64,000 nt of DNA from Gilliamella sp. wkB178 (GCF_001690705.1 NZ_LZGK01000011.1:496001-560000), one strand, 5' to 3'. Numbered from the stretch's first letter, positions 50,420-60,339 are shown. The notes: generated from the letters alone by a model not told the origin. Numbers and translations are program-made.

Positions 50420-50450
50420 AAAGGCACTTTAAGAGTGCCTTTATTTTTTT
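50420..50450 (+). terminator. Terminator of raiA
   Basis: AAAGGCACT (50420-50428), loop TTAAG and AGTGCCTTT (50434-50442), followed by ATTTTTTT. Confidence 0.92.
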
Positions 50451-50453
50451 GCT

Positions 50454-50462
50454 TGCTATAAT
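50454..50462 (+). promoter_or_regulatory. Extended -10 promoter of pheA
   Basis: TGC-TATAAT (50454-50462) is a perfect -10 with the TGn extension, placed directly after the raiA terminator. Transcription would begin near 50469, only about 26 nt before the pheA ATG, which has no clear ribosome site. There is no room for a pheL leader or attenuator. Confidence 0.6.
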
Positions 50463-50494
50463 ATTGTATCGCTTGTTAATAATATAAATCAAAA

Positions 50495-51646
50495 ATGACT
50501 GCTAATCCTTTATTACCATTACGAGACCAAATTACCGAACTTGATAAATCCTTGTTAGCTATTTTAGCTAAACGCCGTGAACTTGCTACTGAGGTAATTC
50601 ATACCAAAATTGCTGCTAACATTCCTGTTCGTGATACTGAACGTGAACGCTCACTAATAAAAACCTTAATTAATCAAGGTAAAGAATATCATCTTGATGA
50701 AATATTTATTAAACGCTTATATCAGATCATTATTGAAGATTCTGTGCTATTGCAACAAAAAATTCTGCAAGAAAAACTGAATCATGGAGCTATTGTTACT
50801 GCAAAAGTGGCTTTTCTTGGCCCAAAAGGGTCTTATTCGCACTCAGCCGCTCGTCGTTATGCTAGTACACACTTAGAAAAAATGATTGAATCCGGTTGTA
50901 CCACATTTAAAGATATTTTCGAACAAGTTGAAAAAGGATTTGTCGACTATGGTATTTTACCGATTGAAAATTCGAGTTCTGGTTCTATAAACGAAGTCTA
51001 CGATTTATTGCAAAAAACAAATTTACACATAATTGGTGAACTTTCACTACCTATTGATCACTGCATATTGGCAATACCAAATGCTCAGCTTGAACAAATT
51101 GATACTGTTTATAGTCACCCCCAACCTTTTCAACAATGTAGTCATTTTTTAGAAAATTTCCCTCATTGGAAGATTATTTATTGCGATAGCACTTCGTCAG
51201 CAATGGAAACAGTGGCTAAATTGAATAGCCCCAAAGTTGCAGCTATGGGTAATAAAGACGGTGGTGAACTATATGGTTTACAAGTACTTGAACATAATTT
51301 TGCTAATCAAAAAGAAAATATTACGCGCTTTATTGTGCTCGCCCGTAAACCTGTTGATGTTTCCGAGCAAATCCCGGCAAAAACCACTATTTTAATGAAA
51401 ACCGGGCAGCAAGCAGGTGCGTTGGTGGATGCTTTATTAGTTCTGCGCGAACATAATATTGTCATGACTAAACTTGAGTCTCGCCCGATTCATGGTAACC
51501 CGTGGGAAGAGATGTTTTATATTGATTTACAAGGCAATATAAATTCTTATGAAATGCAAACTGCGTTAAAAGAATTATCAGCAATTACTTTGTTTTCAAA
51601 AGTGTTAGGTTGTTACCCAAGTGATTCAGTTGCGGCGGTAATATAA
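50495..51646 (+). CDS. pheA: Bifunctional chorismate mutase / prephenate dehydratase (P-protein)
   Basis: Two steps to phenylalanine. It is 383 aa. The chorismate mutase domain (about 1-95) has [20 protein letters not shown]. The prephenate dehydratase domain (about 105-285) has [20 protein letters not shown] and [18 protein letters not shown]. The ACT domain (about 300-383) has [20 protein letters not shown] and the [20 protein letters not shown] motif for phenylalanine feedback. Unlike E. coli it lacks a pheL leader. Confidence 0.97.
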   Translation: MTANPLLPLRDQITELDKSLLAILAKRRELATEVIHTKIAANIPVRDTERERSLIKTLINQGKEYHLDEIFIKRLYQIIIEDSVLLQQKILQEKLNHGAIVTAKVAFLGPKGSYSHSAARRYASTHLEKMIESGCTTFKDIFEQVEKGFVDYGILPIENSSSGSINEVYDLLQKTNLHIIGELSLPIDHCILAIPNAQLEQIDTVYSHPQPFQQCSHFLENFPHWKIIYCDSTSSAMETVAKLNSPKVAAMGNKDGGELYGLQVLEHNFANQKENITRFIVLARKPVDVSEQIPAKTTILMKTGQQAGALVDALLVLREHNIVMTKLESRPIHGNPWEEMFYIDLQGNINSYEMQTALKELSAITLFSKVLGCYPSDSVAAVI

Positions 51647-51651
51647 TTATT

Positions 51652-52695
51652 GTGACAACACAACATTTTTCGCAAGCGGTACTGCAATGGTATGAGCAAT
51701 ATGGTAGAAAAACATTACCGTGGCAGATTGAAAAAAGTTCTTATCATGTTTGGTTATCGGAAGTCATGCTGCAGCAAACCCAAGTTGCTACAGTGATCCC
51801 CTACTTCAAACGTTTTATTGAACATTTCCCAACTATTGTTGATTTAGCTAAAGCGCCAATTGATAGTGTGCTGCACCTGTGGACCGGGCTGGGTTATTAT
51901 GCGCGGGCACGTAATCTACATAAAGCCGCACAAATAATTAGTGAGCAATTTCATGGTCAGTTCCCCAACCAATTTGCTGATGTGCTGGCACTACCTGGTG
52001 TAGGCCGCTCAACCGCAGGGGCGATCTTATCGCTGGCACAAAATCAACATTATTCAATTTTAGATGGTAATGTAAAACGGGTGTTAACTCGTTATTTTTC
52101 TATTGAAGGCTGGCCGGGTAATAAAACGATTGAAAACAAACTATGGCAATTAAGCGAACAGGTGACACCACAGCAACAAGTTGCAAAATTTAATCAAGCA
52201 ATGATGGATATTGGGGCGATGGTTTGTACTCGTAGCAAACCAAAATGTACGATCTGCCCTTTACATATTGACTGTATCGCATATCGAACAGCAAGTTGGC
52301 AACAATTCCCAACTAAAAAGCCCAAAAGTACTATGCCGGAAAAAACGGCTTACTTTTTACTGCTTGAACAAAATCAATGTGTTTGGCTTGAAAAAAGACC
52401 TGCGGTGGGCATTTGGGGAGGATTATATTGCTTACCCGAGTTCGCTAGTGAACAAGCATTATTTGAATGGTTAAATCAACATGGAATCAAAACAACTACT
52501 CCCAAGCAGTTAATCTCATTTCGCCATACTTTTAGTCATTTTCATTTGGATATTATCCCTATCCATTGTGAAATATTAAATTATAATAAATGTTTAGATG
52601 AATCCGTTGGTTGTTGGTATAACCTAACAACCCAAGATGCCAAAATTGGACTAGCAACACCTATTCATAAATTATTACAGCAAATAACTAAGTGA
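51652..52695 (+). CDS. mutY: Adenine DNA glycosylase MutY
   Basis: Removes A mispaired with 8-oxoG. It starts with GTG 6 bp after pheA and is 347 aa. Catalytic Glu37 ([13 protein letters not shown]) and Asp138 (ILDGNVKRV) are present. The helix-hairpin-helix [13 protein letters not shown] and the iron-sulfur Cys192, 199, 202 and 208 match E. coli exactly. A C-terminal Nudix-like domain follows (about 230-347). yggX, the usual neighbour, is absent. Confidence 0.97.
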   Translation: MTTQHFSQAVLQWYEQYGRKTLPWQIEKSSYHVWLSEVMLQQTQVATVIPYFKRFIEHFPTIVDLAKAPIDSVLHLWTGLGYYARARNLHKAAQIISEQFHGQFPNQFADVLALPGVGRSTAGAILSLAQNQHYSILDGNVKRVLTRYFSIEGWPGNKTIENKLWQLSEQVTPQQQVAKFNQAMMDIGAMVCTRSKPKCTICPLHIDCIAYRTASWQQFPTKKPKSTMPEKTAYFLLLEQNQCVWLEKRPAVGIWGGLYCLPEFASEQALFEWLNQHGIKTTTPKQLISFRHTFSHFHLDIIPIHCEILNYNKCLDESVGCWYNLTTQDAKIGLATPIHKLLQQITK

Positions 52696-52768
52696 TCTCA
52701 TCATCCTGCAAATTTTGCCTTTTTAGGATATAATCTACCATCATTTTTACTCCCATTTACTTCTATTT

Positions 52769-53962
52769 ATGCACAGCAAACAATCTCAAGGTTTATCGGC
52801 TTGGTTAGTGTTTTTAATGGCATTTGCTATTGGTGTAACTATTGCTAGCAATTACTATGCGCAACCACTATTACATTCCATTACTGCCGATTTACATATT
52901 GCTATTGAACATGCCGGCTCCATTATTATGGCCGCTCAATTTAGTTATGCTGTCGGGTTACTGTTTATTACTCCACTTGGGGATAAAGTTGAGCGTAAAC
53001 AATTAATCCTTATTTTGATGATTTTAACCACTTGTGGACTTATAGTTAGTGCCTTATCACAAAATTTATGGATGTTAATTATTGGTACTGCAATAACAGG
53101 ATTATTTTCCGCCGTTGCCCAAGTGCTAATTCCTTTTGCAGCTACACTAGCAAAACCAGAACACCGTGGCAAAATTGTGGGTACATTGATGAGTGGTATG
53201 TTATTGGGAATATTGCTAGGGCGATCATTTGCTGGTGCAATTTCATCAATTGCTGATTGGCACGATGTTTATTGGATCGCAACTGTCATCATGATCATCG
53301 TAACTCTCCTTCTTGGACTTTCTTTACCAAGTTATCGCAATAAAACCAATATTAACTATTGGCAATTAATGTTTTCAATTGGCTCCCTCTACCGACAGGA
53401 ACGCACATTAAGAATTCGCTCGGTACTTGCAGTAATTTCGTTTGCCATATTTTCACTCTTATGGACACCTTTAGCCTTTTTATTAAGTGATCCTCCTTAT
53501 CATTATTCTGATTTTATTATTGGCTTATTTGGTTTTGCCGGAGCAGCTGGGGCCTTGGGATCACCAATTGTTGGCAAATTATCCGACAAAGGCAAAGGCT
53601 TTATAGCTACCTCAATTGGCTTGGCTTTGCTGTTACTTTCATGGTTACCACTATCGTTAGCTCATTACTCAATAATTGCTTTAATCTTAGGTGTAATACT
53701 GCTAGATTTTGCCGTACAAGTCACCCATGTTTCTAATATGAATGCAATTTATCAAATCAGGCCAGAAGCGCGTAGCCGCATGAATACCGGGTACATGGTT
53801 AGTTATTTTATTGGCGGAATGTTAGGCTCAGTGACATCTACTTACTTATACAGCCATTATGGATGGTTTGCCATTATTGTTACCGGAATTATACTTGCTT
53901 TAATCGGCCTTATCACTTGGATATTTTATACTAAAACGTATACTTCTCAGGAAACATCTTGA
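52769..53962 (+). CDS. Major facilitator superfamily transporter
   Basis: A 397-aa, 12-helix inner-membrane carrier. MFS loop motifs are visible: GDKVERKQLILILM between helices 2 and 3, and GKLSDKGKGF in the second half. The YYAQPLLHSITADLHI start resembles the YgaY-type drug or arabinose-efflux-like group. Substrate is unknown. It lies 73 bp after mutY and could be cotranscribed or have its own promoter. Confidence 0.85.
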   Translation: MHSKQSQGLSAWLVFLMAFAIGVTIASNYYAQPLLHSITADLHIAIEHAGSIIMAAQFSYAVGLLFITPLGDKVERKQLILILMILTTCGLIVSALSQNLWMLIIGTAITGLFSAVAQVLIPFAATLAKPEHRGKIVGTLMSGMLLGILLGRSFAGAISSIADWHDVYWIATVIMIIVTLLLGLSLPSYRNKTNINYWQLMFSIGSLYRQERTLRIRSVLAVISFAIFSLLWTPLAFLLSDPPYHYSDFIIGLFGFAGAAGALGSPIVGKLSDKGKGFIATSIGLALLLLSWLPLSLAHYSIIALILGVILLDFAVQVTHVSNMNAIYQIRPEARSRMNTGYMVSYFIGGMLGSVTSTYLYSHYGWFAIIVTGIILALIGLITWIFYTKTYTSQETS

Positions 53963-54024
53963 CAAAATAAATCTAACTTCTTTAAATAAGTAGCCTAACA
54001 TAATGAATAAAAATTAAATAGCTG

Positions 54025-55209
54025 TTAAATATGCATTGCATATTTAATTAGCTGTTTTTTTAATGGTGAACAGTGATCAATGGCATTCATTCCAAATGTA
54101 CGGAGCATTTTTTTCAATAAAAGATCGCCATTAAACATATCTTGGATTGTCCGCATTGTGGCTAACATAACTAAAGTATCTTTACGCCGAGCAAACTGAT
54201 ACGCTTGCAAATTTATTGGCAGGCCAATGTCTTTGTTACAATTAATTAAGTTTTTAATCGTTGCCACTAAAAGTGCTGAATCTTGAAAACCTAAATTAAC
54301 CCCTTGCCCAGCTAGCGGATGAATAGTGTGAGCAGCATCCCCAATCAGAACTAACCGATGTTTTATAAACCGTTTTGCAAACCGCGCTTTAAGAGGAAAC
54401 ACCATGCGCGGATTAATTAACTGACAATGCCCCACTTTGTCACCGGTTAAAGCCATTAGCTCATTAGTAAATTCGGATTCCGGCAGAGCAGCTAAATTAG
54501 TTGCAATTGCAGGTTTAGTTGACCAAACTAGGCAGCTTTTATTAGCTTGCCAAAGCGGTAGAAAGGCTACAATCCCATTTGGGTAAAAAATCTGCTTAGC
54601 ACATGATTGGTGCGGATACTCTGTGGTCACTGTTGTTATCAAGGCATGATGAATATAATCTCGAGCGATAACTGAGATATTTTGTTGTTGGCGTATCCAT
54701 GAGTGCGCACCATCAGCTCCAATAACGAGCTTAACTTGTAAGATTGTATTATCAGCTAATGTTAAATAAGCATAATCATCATTAAATACACTATTAACAG
54801 CTTCACTGTTAAAAAAACTAATATTCGAACAAGTTAATGCGTATTGATAAAGATAATGTGAAATGACATGATTTTCGATGATATAACCTAAATTTTGATA
54901 ACCAAAATCTTGAGCCTGAGCTGATAGCTGAGCTTGCCCGCCTTTTTCCCAAACTGCTATTTCAGAAAAATCTTGGACGCGTTGACTGGCACACAAATCA
55001 TCCCAAATACCAATTTGAGCAAAATAATGTTGGCTTGAACCATTAATTGCTGAGGCACGTACCCCTATTTTATCAGAATCTAAATCTGCATATTGCTGAA
55101 CTTTAGTATCAATAAGCACAACATTAAGATCACATTGACTAAGCGCACAAGCTGTAGCTAAGCCAACTAACCCTCCCCCTACAATGGCTACATCGAAACT
55201 AATACTCAT
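54025..55209 (-). CDS. UbiH/UbiI/UbiF family FAD-dependent hydroxylase
   Basis: Aromatic ring hydroxylase, most likely of ubiquinone synthesis. It is 394 aa. The FAD-binding AIVGGGLVGLATA (8-20), the GADGAHSW motif and GDAAHTIHPLAGQGVNLGF are classic for the family. The middle (HHALITTVTTEYPH, GIVAFLPLW) resembles UbiI most, while the C-terminal LKKQLIKYAMHI resembles UbiF, so I leave the symbol open. It follows tatA on the same strand by 10 bp. Confidence 0.85.
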   Translation of the reverse strand: MSISFDVAIVGGGLVGLATACALSQCDLNVVLIDTKVQQYADLDSDKIGVRASAINGSSQHYFAQIGIWDDLCASQRVQDFSEIAVWEKGGQAQLSAQAQDFGYQNLGYIIENHVISHYLYQYALTCSNISFFNSEAVNSVFNDDYAYLTLADNTILQVKLVIGADGAHSWIRQQQNISVIARDYIHHALITTVTTEYPHQSCAKQIFYPNGIVAFLPLWQANKSCLVWSTKPAIATNLAALPESEFTNELMALTGDKVGHCQLINPRMVFPLKARFAKRFIKHRLVLIGDAAHTIHPLAGQGVNLGFQDSALLVATIKNLINCNKDIGLPINLQAYQFARRKDTLVMLATMRTIQDMFNGDLLLKKMLRTFGMNAIDHCSPLKKQLIKYAMHI

Positions 55210-55219
55210 AATAATATGC

Positions 55220-55396
55220 TTACTTTTTATCTAAACTATTATCATTTTTAGAGTCATTCTCATCATCATTCATTGCTTTTTTAAAGCCTTTTAATGCAGT
55301 GCCAAGATCTGAGCCTAAATTACGTAACTTTTTAGTTCCAAATAATAAGACAACTACGGCAAGGAAAACTAAAAGGTGTGGAATACTGAATGACAT
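55220..55396 (-). CDS. tatA: Twin-arginine translocase subunit TatA/TatE
   Basis: Forms the Tat protein-conducting pore. The start is placed at the ATG at 55396 (58 aa): GAGGA sits 8-9 bp ahead of it, whereas the upstream TTG alternative abuts the ribosome site. The membrane helix [17 protein letters not shown], hinge and amphipathic [20 protein letters not shown] are typical, with an acidic tail. tatB and tatC are not adjacent, so it may be a TatE-like solitary copy. Confidence 0.9.
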   Translation of the reverse strand: MSFSIPHLLVFLAVVVLLFGTKKLRNLGSDLGTALKGFKKAMNDDENDSKNDNSLDKK

Positions 55397-55513
55397 AGGC
55401 AAGTCCTCTTAAAATAGACATGATGATTGTATTGCTTATTGGATTTAAAAACAGTTTGCTATGGTTTTTATTATACTATGTTTATAAATGGATTTCATGA
55501 TGAGTTCAAGAAT

Positions 55514-55597
55514 AAAAAAAAGACCTGTATAAAAATATACAGGCCAACATGAAATATAAGGAATATAAGGAAAGAAAACAATGAAAAATCCTTACCC
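55514..55597 (-). ncRNA. Candidate small RNA with tandem CCUUAUAU and U-rich terminator
   Basis: No annotated gene explains a strong leftward terminator here: CCTGTATA-TTTT-TATACAGG (55543-55524) followed by TCTTTTTTTT. A well-formed promoter sits 80 bp upstream (separate entry). The predicted transcript is about 84 nt. Its unpaired middle carries TTCCTTATAT twice in tandem (about 55555-55574), complementary to AUAUAAGGAA-type Shine-Dalgarno regions. Layout fits a Hfq- or ProQ-type regulatory RNA. Not recognised as any known family. Confidence 0.5.
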
Positions 55598-55602
55598 TGC
55601 TT

Positions 55603-55630
55603 ATTATCCATTTTTTTTCGCTAAAGTCAA
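55603..55630 (-). promoter_or_regulatory. Promoter of the candidate small RNA
   Basis: On the minus strand TTGACT (55630-55625), a 16-nt spacer and GATAAT (55608-55603). Each hexamer has one mismatch to consensus. A partial CRP-like site, TGTGA-N6-ACATA on the plus strand (55648-55663), is centred near -58. Confidence 0.62.
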
Positions 55631-55663
55631 CGTTTTTATTTGTTTTTTGTGATATTATACATA

Positions 55664-56038
55664 TGATAAAAAAACCAAATAAATCAAGCGCAAATAAAAT
55701 AAAACAGGAATACAACCTAAGTAAATATATAGCGCCACATTTGACATATATCAATTTTATTAATTTTAATTCATTTAAAGCATAACAAATAAGTTAAAAA
55801 CAATAAAAAACGATAAGTTTAAGCAGAAAAAACATAAATAATCGCATTTTTAAAAATAAAAAAAGTATATTTTAAAATAAAAAATACCACGTAAAAATAA
55901 TTAAACAACACAATAAAACAATATTAAAAAAGGAAATACACATTTTAACATCGTTTTTTCATCAAATAGATGTGTGTGAAAATTTTATAATATGAATTAT
56001 AATAATAATATGGATGAATAAAGAAAAAAGAGTCAGCA
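55664..56038. other. Very AT-rich region upstream of the S24-type repressor
   Basis: About 375 bp with strings of A and T and no convincing gene. Near the repressor start are two TATAAT hexamers (about 55986 and 55998). ACACAT (55937-55942) and ATGTGT lie around a hairpin-prone segment and could be an operator dyad. The base composition is more extreme than elsewhere in the window. Confidence 0.4.
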
Positions 56039-56728
56039 ATGAATACAATTAAAAATAAAAATGTAAAAACTTTCAAAGACAGACTACAAATTTCAATGCA
56101 AGGATTATCCGTTTCTGCCTTTGCAAAAAAGTGTGACATGTCGGAAACTGTTATCAGAGATTATTTATCTGGAAAAACCTACCCTTCACTTACCCGTTTA
56201 GAAGTTATTGCCGAAAAATGTAATGTTTCTTTCAACTGGCTTGCTACGGGGTATAAATTGGAAGTGTTAGATTCTGAAGATGATGAAGATGTCTATAATG
56301 AAAATATCTATCGCATTCCCGTTTATAAAAAACAACAACCGTCAAAAACTGAAGCACAAACGCAACGCTATATTCGTGAAACACCACCGGTCATGAATTA
56401 CCCTATTGTAGAAGGTTGGGCTTCCCATCGAGGATTAGATATACACAAATTAATTATCTACTGGGCTAAAGGTGATTTAATGTTACCGGAAATTGAAAAT
56501 AACAATGGCTTAATTATCAATACCGAAACTGCCGATATAATCGATGGTGCCATTTACCTAATTGAGTATGAAGATTTTACCTTATTAAGAAAAATTCGCT
56601 TAACCCTTGGTAGTTGGATATTAATATGTAATAACAATCAATATCCAACCATTGAAGTTCCTAAAGCGGATTTCAATAAATACCGGATTGTTGGTCGCGT
56701 GGTGCAAATAATTAAAGATATTTTTTAA
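56039..56728 (+). CDS. CI-like repressor with HTH and degenerate S24 peptidase domain
   Basis: A 229-aa phage-type regulator. The N-terminal helix-turn-helix (about 10-72) has SVSAFAKKCDMSETVIRDYL followed by SGKTYPSLTRLEVIAEKCNV. The C-terminal S24/LexA-like domain (about 140-229) has GDLMLPEIENNNGLIIN where active members read GDSMxPT. The nucleophilic Ser is Leu here. The catalytic Lys position reads LLRKI where KRI-type is usual, so it is probably also changed. Autocleavage is therefore unlikely. Ribosome site is poor. No phage genes adjoin; it ends in its own terminator. Confidence 0.82.
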   Translation: MNTIKNKNVKTFKDRLQISMQGLSVSAFAKKCDMSETVIRDYLSGKTYPSLTRLEVIAEKCNVSFNWLATGYKLEVLDSEDDEDVYNENIYRIPVYKKQQPSKTEAQTQRYIRETPPVMNYPIVEGWASHRGLDIHKLIIYWAKGDLMLPEIENNNGLIINTETADIIDGAIYLIEYEDFTLLRKIRLTLGSWILICNNNQYPTIEVPKADFNKYRIVGRVVQIIKDIF

Positions 56729-56775
56729 CCGATTAATAGCCATAAATTATCTTTCACGATATAATCACATCAATA

Positions 56776-56809
56776 AGGGGAAATTATACGCACTTTCCCC
56801 TCGTTTTTT
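56776..56809 (+). terminator. Terminator of the S24-type repressor gene
   Basis: AGGGGAAA (56776-56783) pairs with TTTCCCCT (56794-56801), followed by CGTTTTTT. Confidence 0.82.
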
Positions 56810-56970
56810 CATTACTTCAGTAACAATAAGTATAAACTTAAGCGGCTATCATTATGGCTTTTATTTAATTTTTTAGTACTAGACTGTTCTAGTTTTTGGC
56901 TCTATCCCTTCATGTTAAATGTCATTGATATAATTATCAGTGAACAATCTTATTAATAATTAGGTTCGTT

Positions 56971-58806
56971 ATGTATCGATTTTTTGAAAAAATGGTATCA
57001 CCTTATCCTCAAGATGAACCACAACCTGCAGCTAAAAATATTTTTAGTTTCATTTTGCAAGCAACTAAAGGCACACGTATTTTTATATTATTACTGATCA
57101 TTCTGAGTGCATTAGGTGGAGTTTTTGAAGCTTTTTTGTTTGCTGCACTTGGTAAAATTGTCGATTGGTTAGCCGTTGTTGAACCGGATAAGTTTTGGCA
57201 ACAAGAAAAAGGTACACTAATGTTATTAGCATTAGTTATCATAGCAAGTACATTGATAGTTGGATTACAAACTATCATTAAACATCAGTGCTTAGCTGGT
57301 AATTTCCCAATGCGGATGCGTTGGAATTTACATAGATTAGTGCTTAATCAAAGCATGCAATTTTTCCAAGATGAATTCGCCGGAAGAATTTCAGCCAAAG
57401 TTATGCAAACGGCATTAGCCGTTAGGGACACCTGTTTTTTAATTGCTGATATTTTGATATTTGTTCTGATCTCATTTATCACTATGGCTACAATAATCGG
57501 CCAACTCGCACCTTGGTTATTACTGCCCTTCGTAGGTTGGTGTGTTATTTATGGTGTTGCCATGTATTATTTTATTCCCAGGCTCAGTAAGGTTGCCAGT
57601 ATGCAAGCCGATGCTCGTTCAACTATGACGGGGCGAGTAACTGATGCTTATACTAATATTATGACCGTAAAATTATTTACCCATGCGGGAAATGAAGCTA
57701 AGTATGCCCAAGAATCAATGGACGATTTTTTAGTCACCGTAAATAAACAAATGCGCTTAGTGAGTAGTTTTGAAATAGTGAATCATTTATTAACTATTTC
57801 ATTAATATTAAGTACCACTGGTGTAGCTTTATGGTTATGGACAAATCAATTAGTACAAATTGGAGCAATCGCTACCACCACAGCGGTGGCATTGCGTTTA
57901 AATGGGTTATCACATTGGATCATGTGGGAAATCGCTGGTTTATTTGAAAATATTGGCGTTGTTGAAGATGGGATTAATACCTTTTCCGCCACTAAAACAG
58001 TAGTCGATCATCCCCATGCTACTTCACTTAAAGTTAGCCAAGGCAAAGTGGAATTCAAACATGTTTACTTCAGTTATGAAGAAAAATCACATACTTCGGT
58101 GATTCAAGATTTTGACTTAACCATTAATCCTGGTGAAAAAATTGGCTTAGTGGGTCGTTCCGGAGCAGGTAAATCAACACTTATTAGTTTATTACTACGT
58201 TTTTATGATTTACAAAAAGGGCAGATTATTATTGACGATCAAGATATTACTACCGTTAGCCAAGAAAGTTTACGTGCTCAAATTGGCATGGTAACGCAAG
58301 ATACCTCTTTATTACATCGTTCAGTACGCGAAAATTTACTCTATGGCAATAATTCTGCTAGCGAACAAGAAATGATAACAGCCGCCCAAAAAGCTCAAGC
58401 CGATCATTTTATTCAATCATTAGTCGATGCCAATGGTAGGAAAGGTTATGATGCTTATGTTGGTGAACGCGGTATTAAACTATCTGGGGGGCAACGGCAA
58501 CGTATTGCTATTGCTCGTGTCATTCTGAAAAATGCCCCTATTTTACTTTTAGACGAAGCAACAAGTGCCCTTGATTCTGAAATTGAACAAGCAATCCAAG
58601 AGAGTTTATACACCTTAATGGAAGGTAAAACGGTTATTGCTATTGCTCACCGGTTATCAACCATTGCGGCAATGGATAGATTAATCGTACTCGATCAAGG
58701 TAAGATTATTGAACAAGGTAACCATCAGCAACTGCTGCAAAAAAATGGTTTATATGCACAACTTTGGAAGCACCAAAGTGGTGGCTTCTTAGGAGATACT
58801 ATCTAA
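56971..58806 (+). CDS. ABC exporter, fused membrane and ATPase domains
   Basis: Half-transporter of 611 aa in the MsbA/multidrug exporter class, expected to work as a dimer. The six-helix membrane domain spans about 35-330. The ATPase has Walker A GLVGRSGAGKST, the Q-loop MVTQDTSLLHRSV, signature IKLSGGQRQRIAIARVIL, Walker B APILLLDEATSALD and switch His in AIAHRLSTIA. Substrate is unknown. It stands alone between the repressor and dacB, with no partner gene. Confidence 0.9.
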   Translation: MYRFFEKMVSPYPQDEPQPAAKNIFSFILQATKGTRIFILLLIILSALGGVFEAFLFAALGKIVDWLAVVEPDKFWQQEKGTLMLLALVIIASTLIVGLQTIIKHQCLAGNFPMRMRWNLHRLVLNQSMQFFQDEFAGRISAKVMQTALAVRDTCFLIADILIFVLISFITMATIIGQLAPWLLLPFVGWCVIYGVAMYYFIPRLSKVASMQADARSTMTGRVTDAYTNIMTVKLFTHAGNEAKYAQESMDDFLVTVNKQMRLVSSFEIVNHLLTISLILSTTGVALWLWTNQLVQIGAIATTTAVALRLNGLSHWIMWEIAGLFENIGVVEDGINTFSATKTVVDHPHATSLKVSQGKVEFKHVYFSYEEKSHTSVIQDFDLTINPGEKIGLVGRSGAGKSTLISLLLRFYDLQKGQIIIDDQDITTVSQESLRAQIGMVTQDTSLLHRSVRENLLYGNNSASEQEMITAAQKAQADHFIQSLVDANGRKGYDAYVGERGIKLSGGQRQRIAIARVILKNAPILLLDEATSALDSEIEQAIQESLYTLMEGKTVIAIAHRLSTIAAMDRLIVLDQGKIIEQGNHQQLLQKNGLYAQLWKHQSGGFLGDTI

Positions 58807-58833
58807 CTAATGCTTTATGCTGTCAAAATATTT

Positions 58834-58877
58834 CAGGTCAGTTATATGTTTTACTATAAAAACACTTACCTGACCTG
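58834..58877. repeat. Inverted repeat between convergent ABC exporter and dacB genes
   Basis: CAGGTCAG (58834-58841) and CTGACCTG (58870-58877) surround a 28-nt AT-rich loop. Possibly a weak shared terminator; T-runs are poor. Confidence 0.4.
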
Positions 58878-58902
58878 TAAATAAATTCTAATTAAGCAAT
58901 TA

Positions 58903-60339
58903 TTAATTAATGAAATTTTTATAAAATTCTGATTCAAATCGCATTATAGCACCATTTTTAGGTTCACCTTGACTATCAGCTTGATAACCCGATAATAACT
59001 GCACAAATGCAACATAACTACCATCCGCTTGCTGAATAAATCCGGCCAAATTATAACTGCCTTGTATATATCCAGTTTTTGCTCGAATAGCTTGTTTGAA
59101 TGGTGGTTGACTAAAACTCTTACGATACTGCAGTGTACCATCGACACCAGCAATTGGCAGTTTTTCAATAATACCGAGTTGCGAATTATTCATCGCGATA
59201 TACTGCAGCATTTCCATTAATTTATCTGCACTAACTAAATTGAGTCGGGATAATCCAGAGCCATCGGCTATCACCAAATTTTCAAGATTGATTGCTGCTT
59301 TTTTGCGTAAAATTTGCTTGACCGCATCCCCACCATTACGCCATGTTCCCTGAATATTAAAATAATGTGCTCCTAAGGTTCTAAAAATAGCATCAGCATA
59401 CAAATTATTTGATTTTTTGAGCATCACGGTTAATAACTCGGAAAGAGGTGCTGATTGACTTGAAGCTAATAAGGTTAGCTTTGAATTTGTCTTTTGATTT
59501 TTTTCGATAAGCGCGCCACTATAAGTAATCTTTTGTTGTTTAAGTTCATTTTTTAAAATTGAAGAAAAATAGTCAATACCGTCAAGTACGGCAAATTTTA
59601 ACGGTGTTTTTTCAGAACTTGCGGCGATACATCCAGATAAGTGGTAGCGATTTTTGTCAGCATAACTGACATCTAATTCACAATACTTATCATTTAAATC
59701 CTTACTATTACCAGCGATGGTTTTTACATTAGCAGTTACTATTACCGGATTACTAGATGATACCGAAACTGATGCGCTACTACCCACTTTTCCAGGTGTA
59801 ATAGTGGCATAAAAACAATTATCATCAATAATGGCGGCCGATGGCGGGGCATTATAACAAGCTGTTAAGTTATTCCATGACCAACCTTCGGCTTTATCGT
59901 GACTGGTAAATATTGAAGTGTCTAACACAATATTTCCGGATATTTTTTCTATACCTTGTTGACGTAAAGAAGCGAGCATAGTCTTCAATCTATCTCTAGT
60001 AAAAGTGGGATCGCCACTTAACTGAATAATAAGATCACCATTTAACTGTTTGTTACTAATTGAGCCATTAGTTAATATCTGAGTTACAAAACGAAAATTA
60101 CTACCTAATTCTAATTGTGCTGCTAGTGCAGTTATAACTTTTTGAGTACTAGCCGGCTGTTTAAATTGATCACTTTTATATTTAGCTAATATTTTAGGAT
60201 TATTACCCACAGATTGTACTAAAATAGATAAATCACTACCTTTAGGTAAAGAAGCAATATAAGGTTCAACCGGTTGTGCTTGTAATAAGAAAGACATAAA
60301 AGGAAGAATAAATAACAAAAATATTCTAAAATTGGTCAT
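58903..60339 (-). CDS. dacB: D-alanyl-D-alanine carboxypeptidase/endopeptidase (PBP4)
   Basis: Periplasmic peptidase that trims and splits peptidoglycan cross-links. At 478 aa it is standard length. A signal peptide ends near LQAQP. Active-site motifs are SxxK in PASTQKVI (Ser64, Lys67), SNN in KKSNNLYADA and KTG near 421 (RAKTGYIQG). The large inserted domain between the first two motifs is present. Confidence 0.96.
   Translation of the reverse strand: MTNFRIFLLFILPFMSFLLQAQPVEPYIASLPKGSDLSILVQSVGNNPKILAKYKSDQFKQPASTQKVITALAAQLELGSNFRFVTQILTNGSISNKQLNGDLIIQLSGDPTFTRDRLKTMLASLRQQGIEKISGNIVLDTSIFTSHDKAEGWSWNNLTACYNAPPSAAIIDDNCFYATITPGKVGSSASVSVSSSNPVIVTANVKTIAGNSKDLNDKYCELDVSYADKNRYHLSGCIAASSEKTPLKFAVLDGIDYFSSILKNELKQQKITYSGALIEKNQKTNSKLTLLASSQSAPLSELLTVMLKKSNNLYADAIFRTLGAHYFNIQGTWRNGGDAVKQILRKKAAINLENLVIADGSGLSRLNLVSADKLMEMLQYIAMNNSQLGIIEKLPIAGVDGTLQYRKSFSQPPFKQAIRAKTGYIQGSYNLAGFIQQADGSYVAFVQLLSGYQADSQGEPKNGAIMRFESEFYKNFIN

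Noticed and set aside
55506-55754. 82-codon minus-strand ORF overlapping the candidate small RNA
   Set aside because: It runs through a strong terminator, lacks a ribosome site and its hydrophobic residues follow from T-rich DNA.
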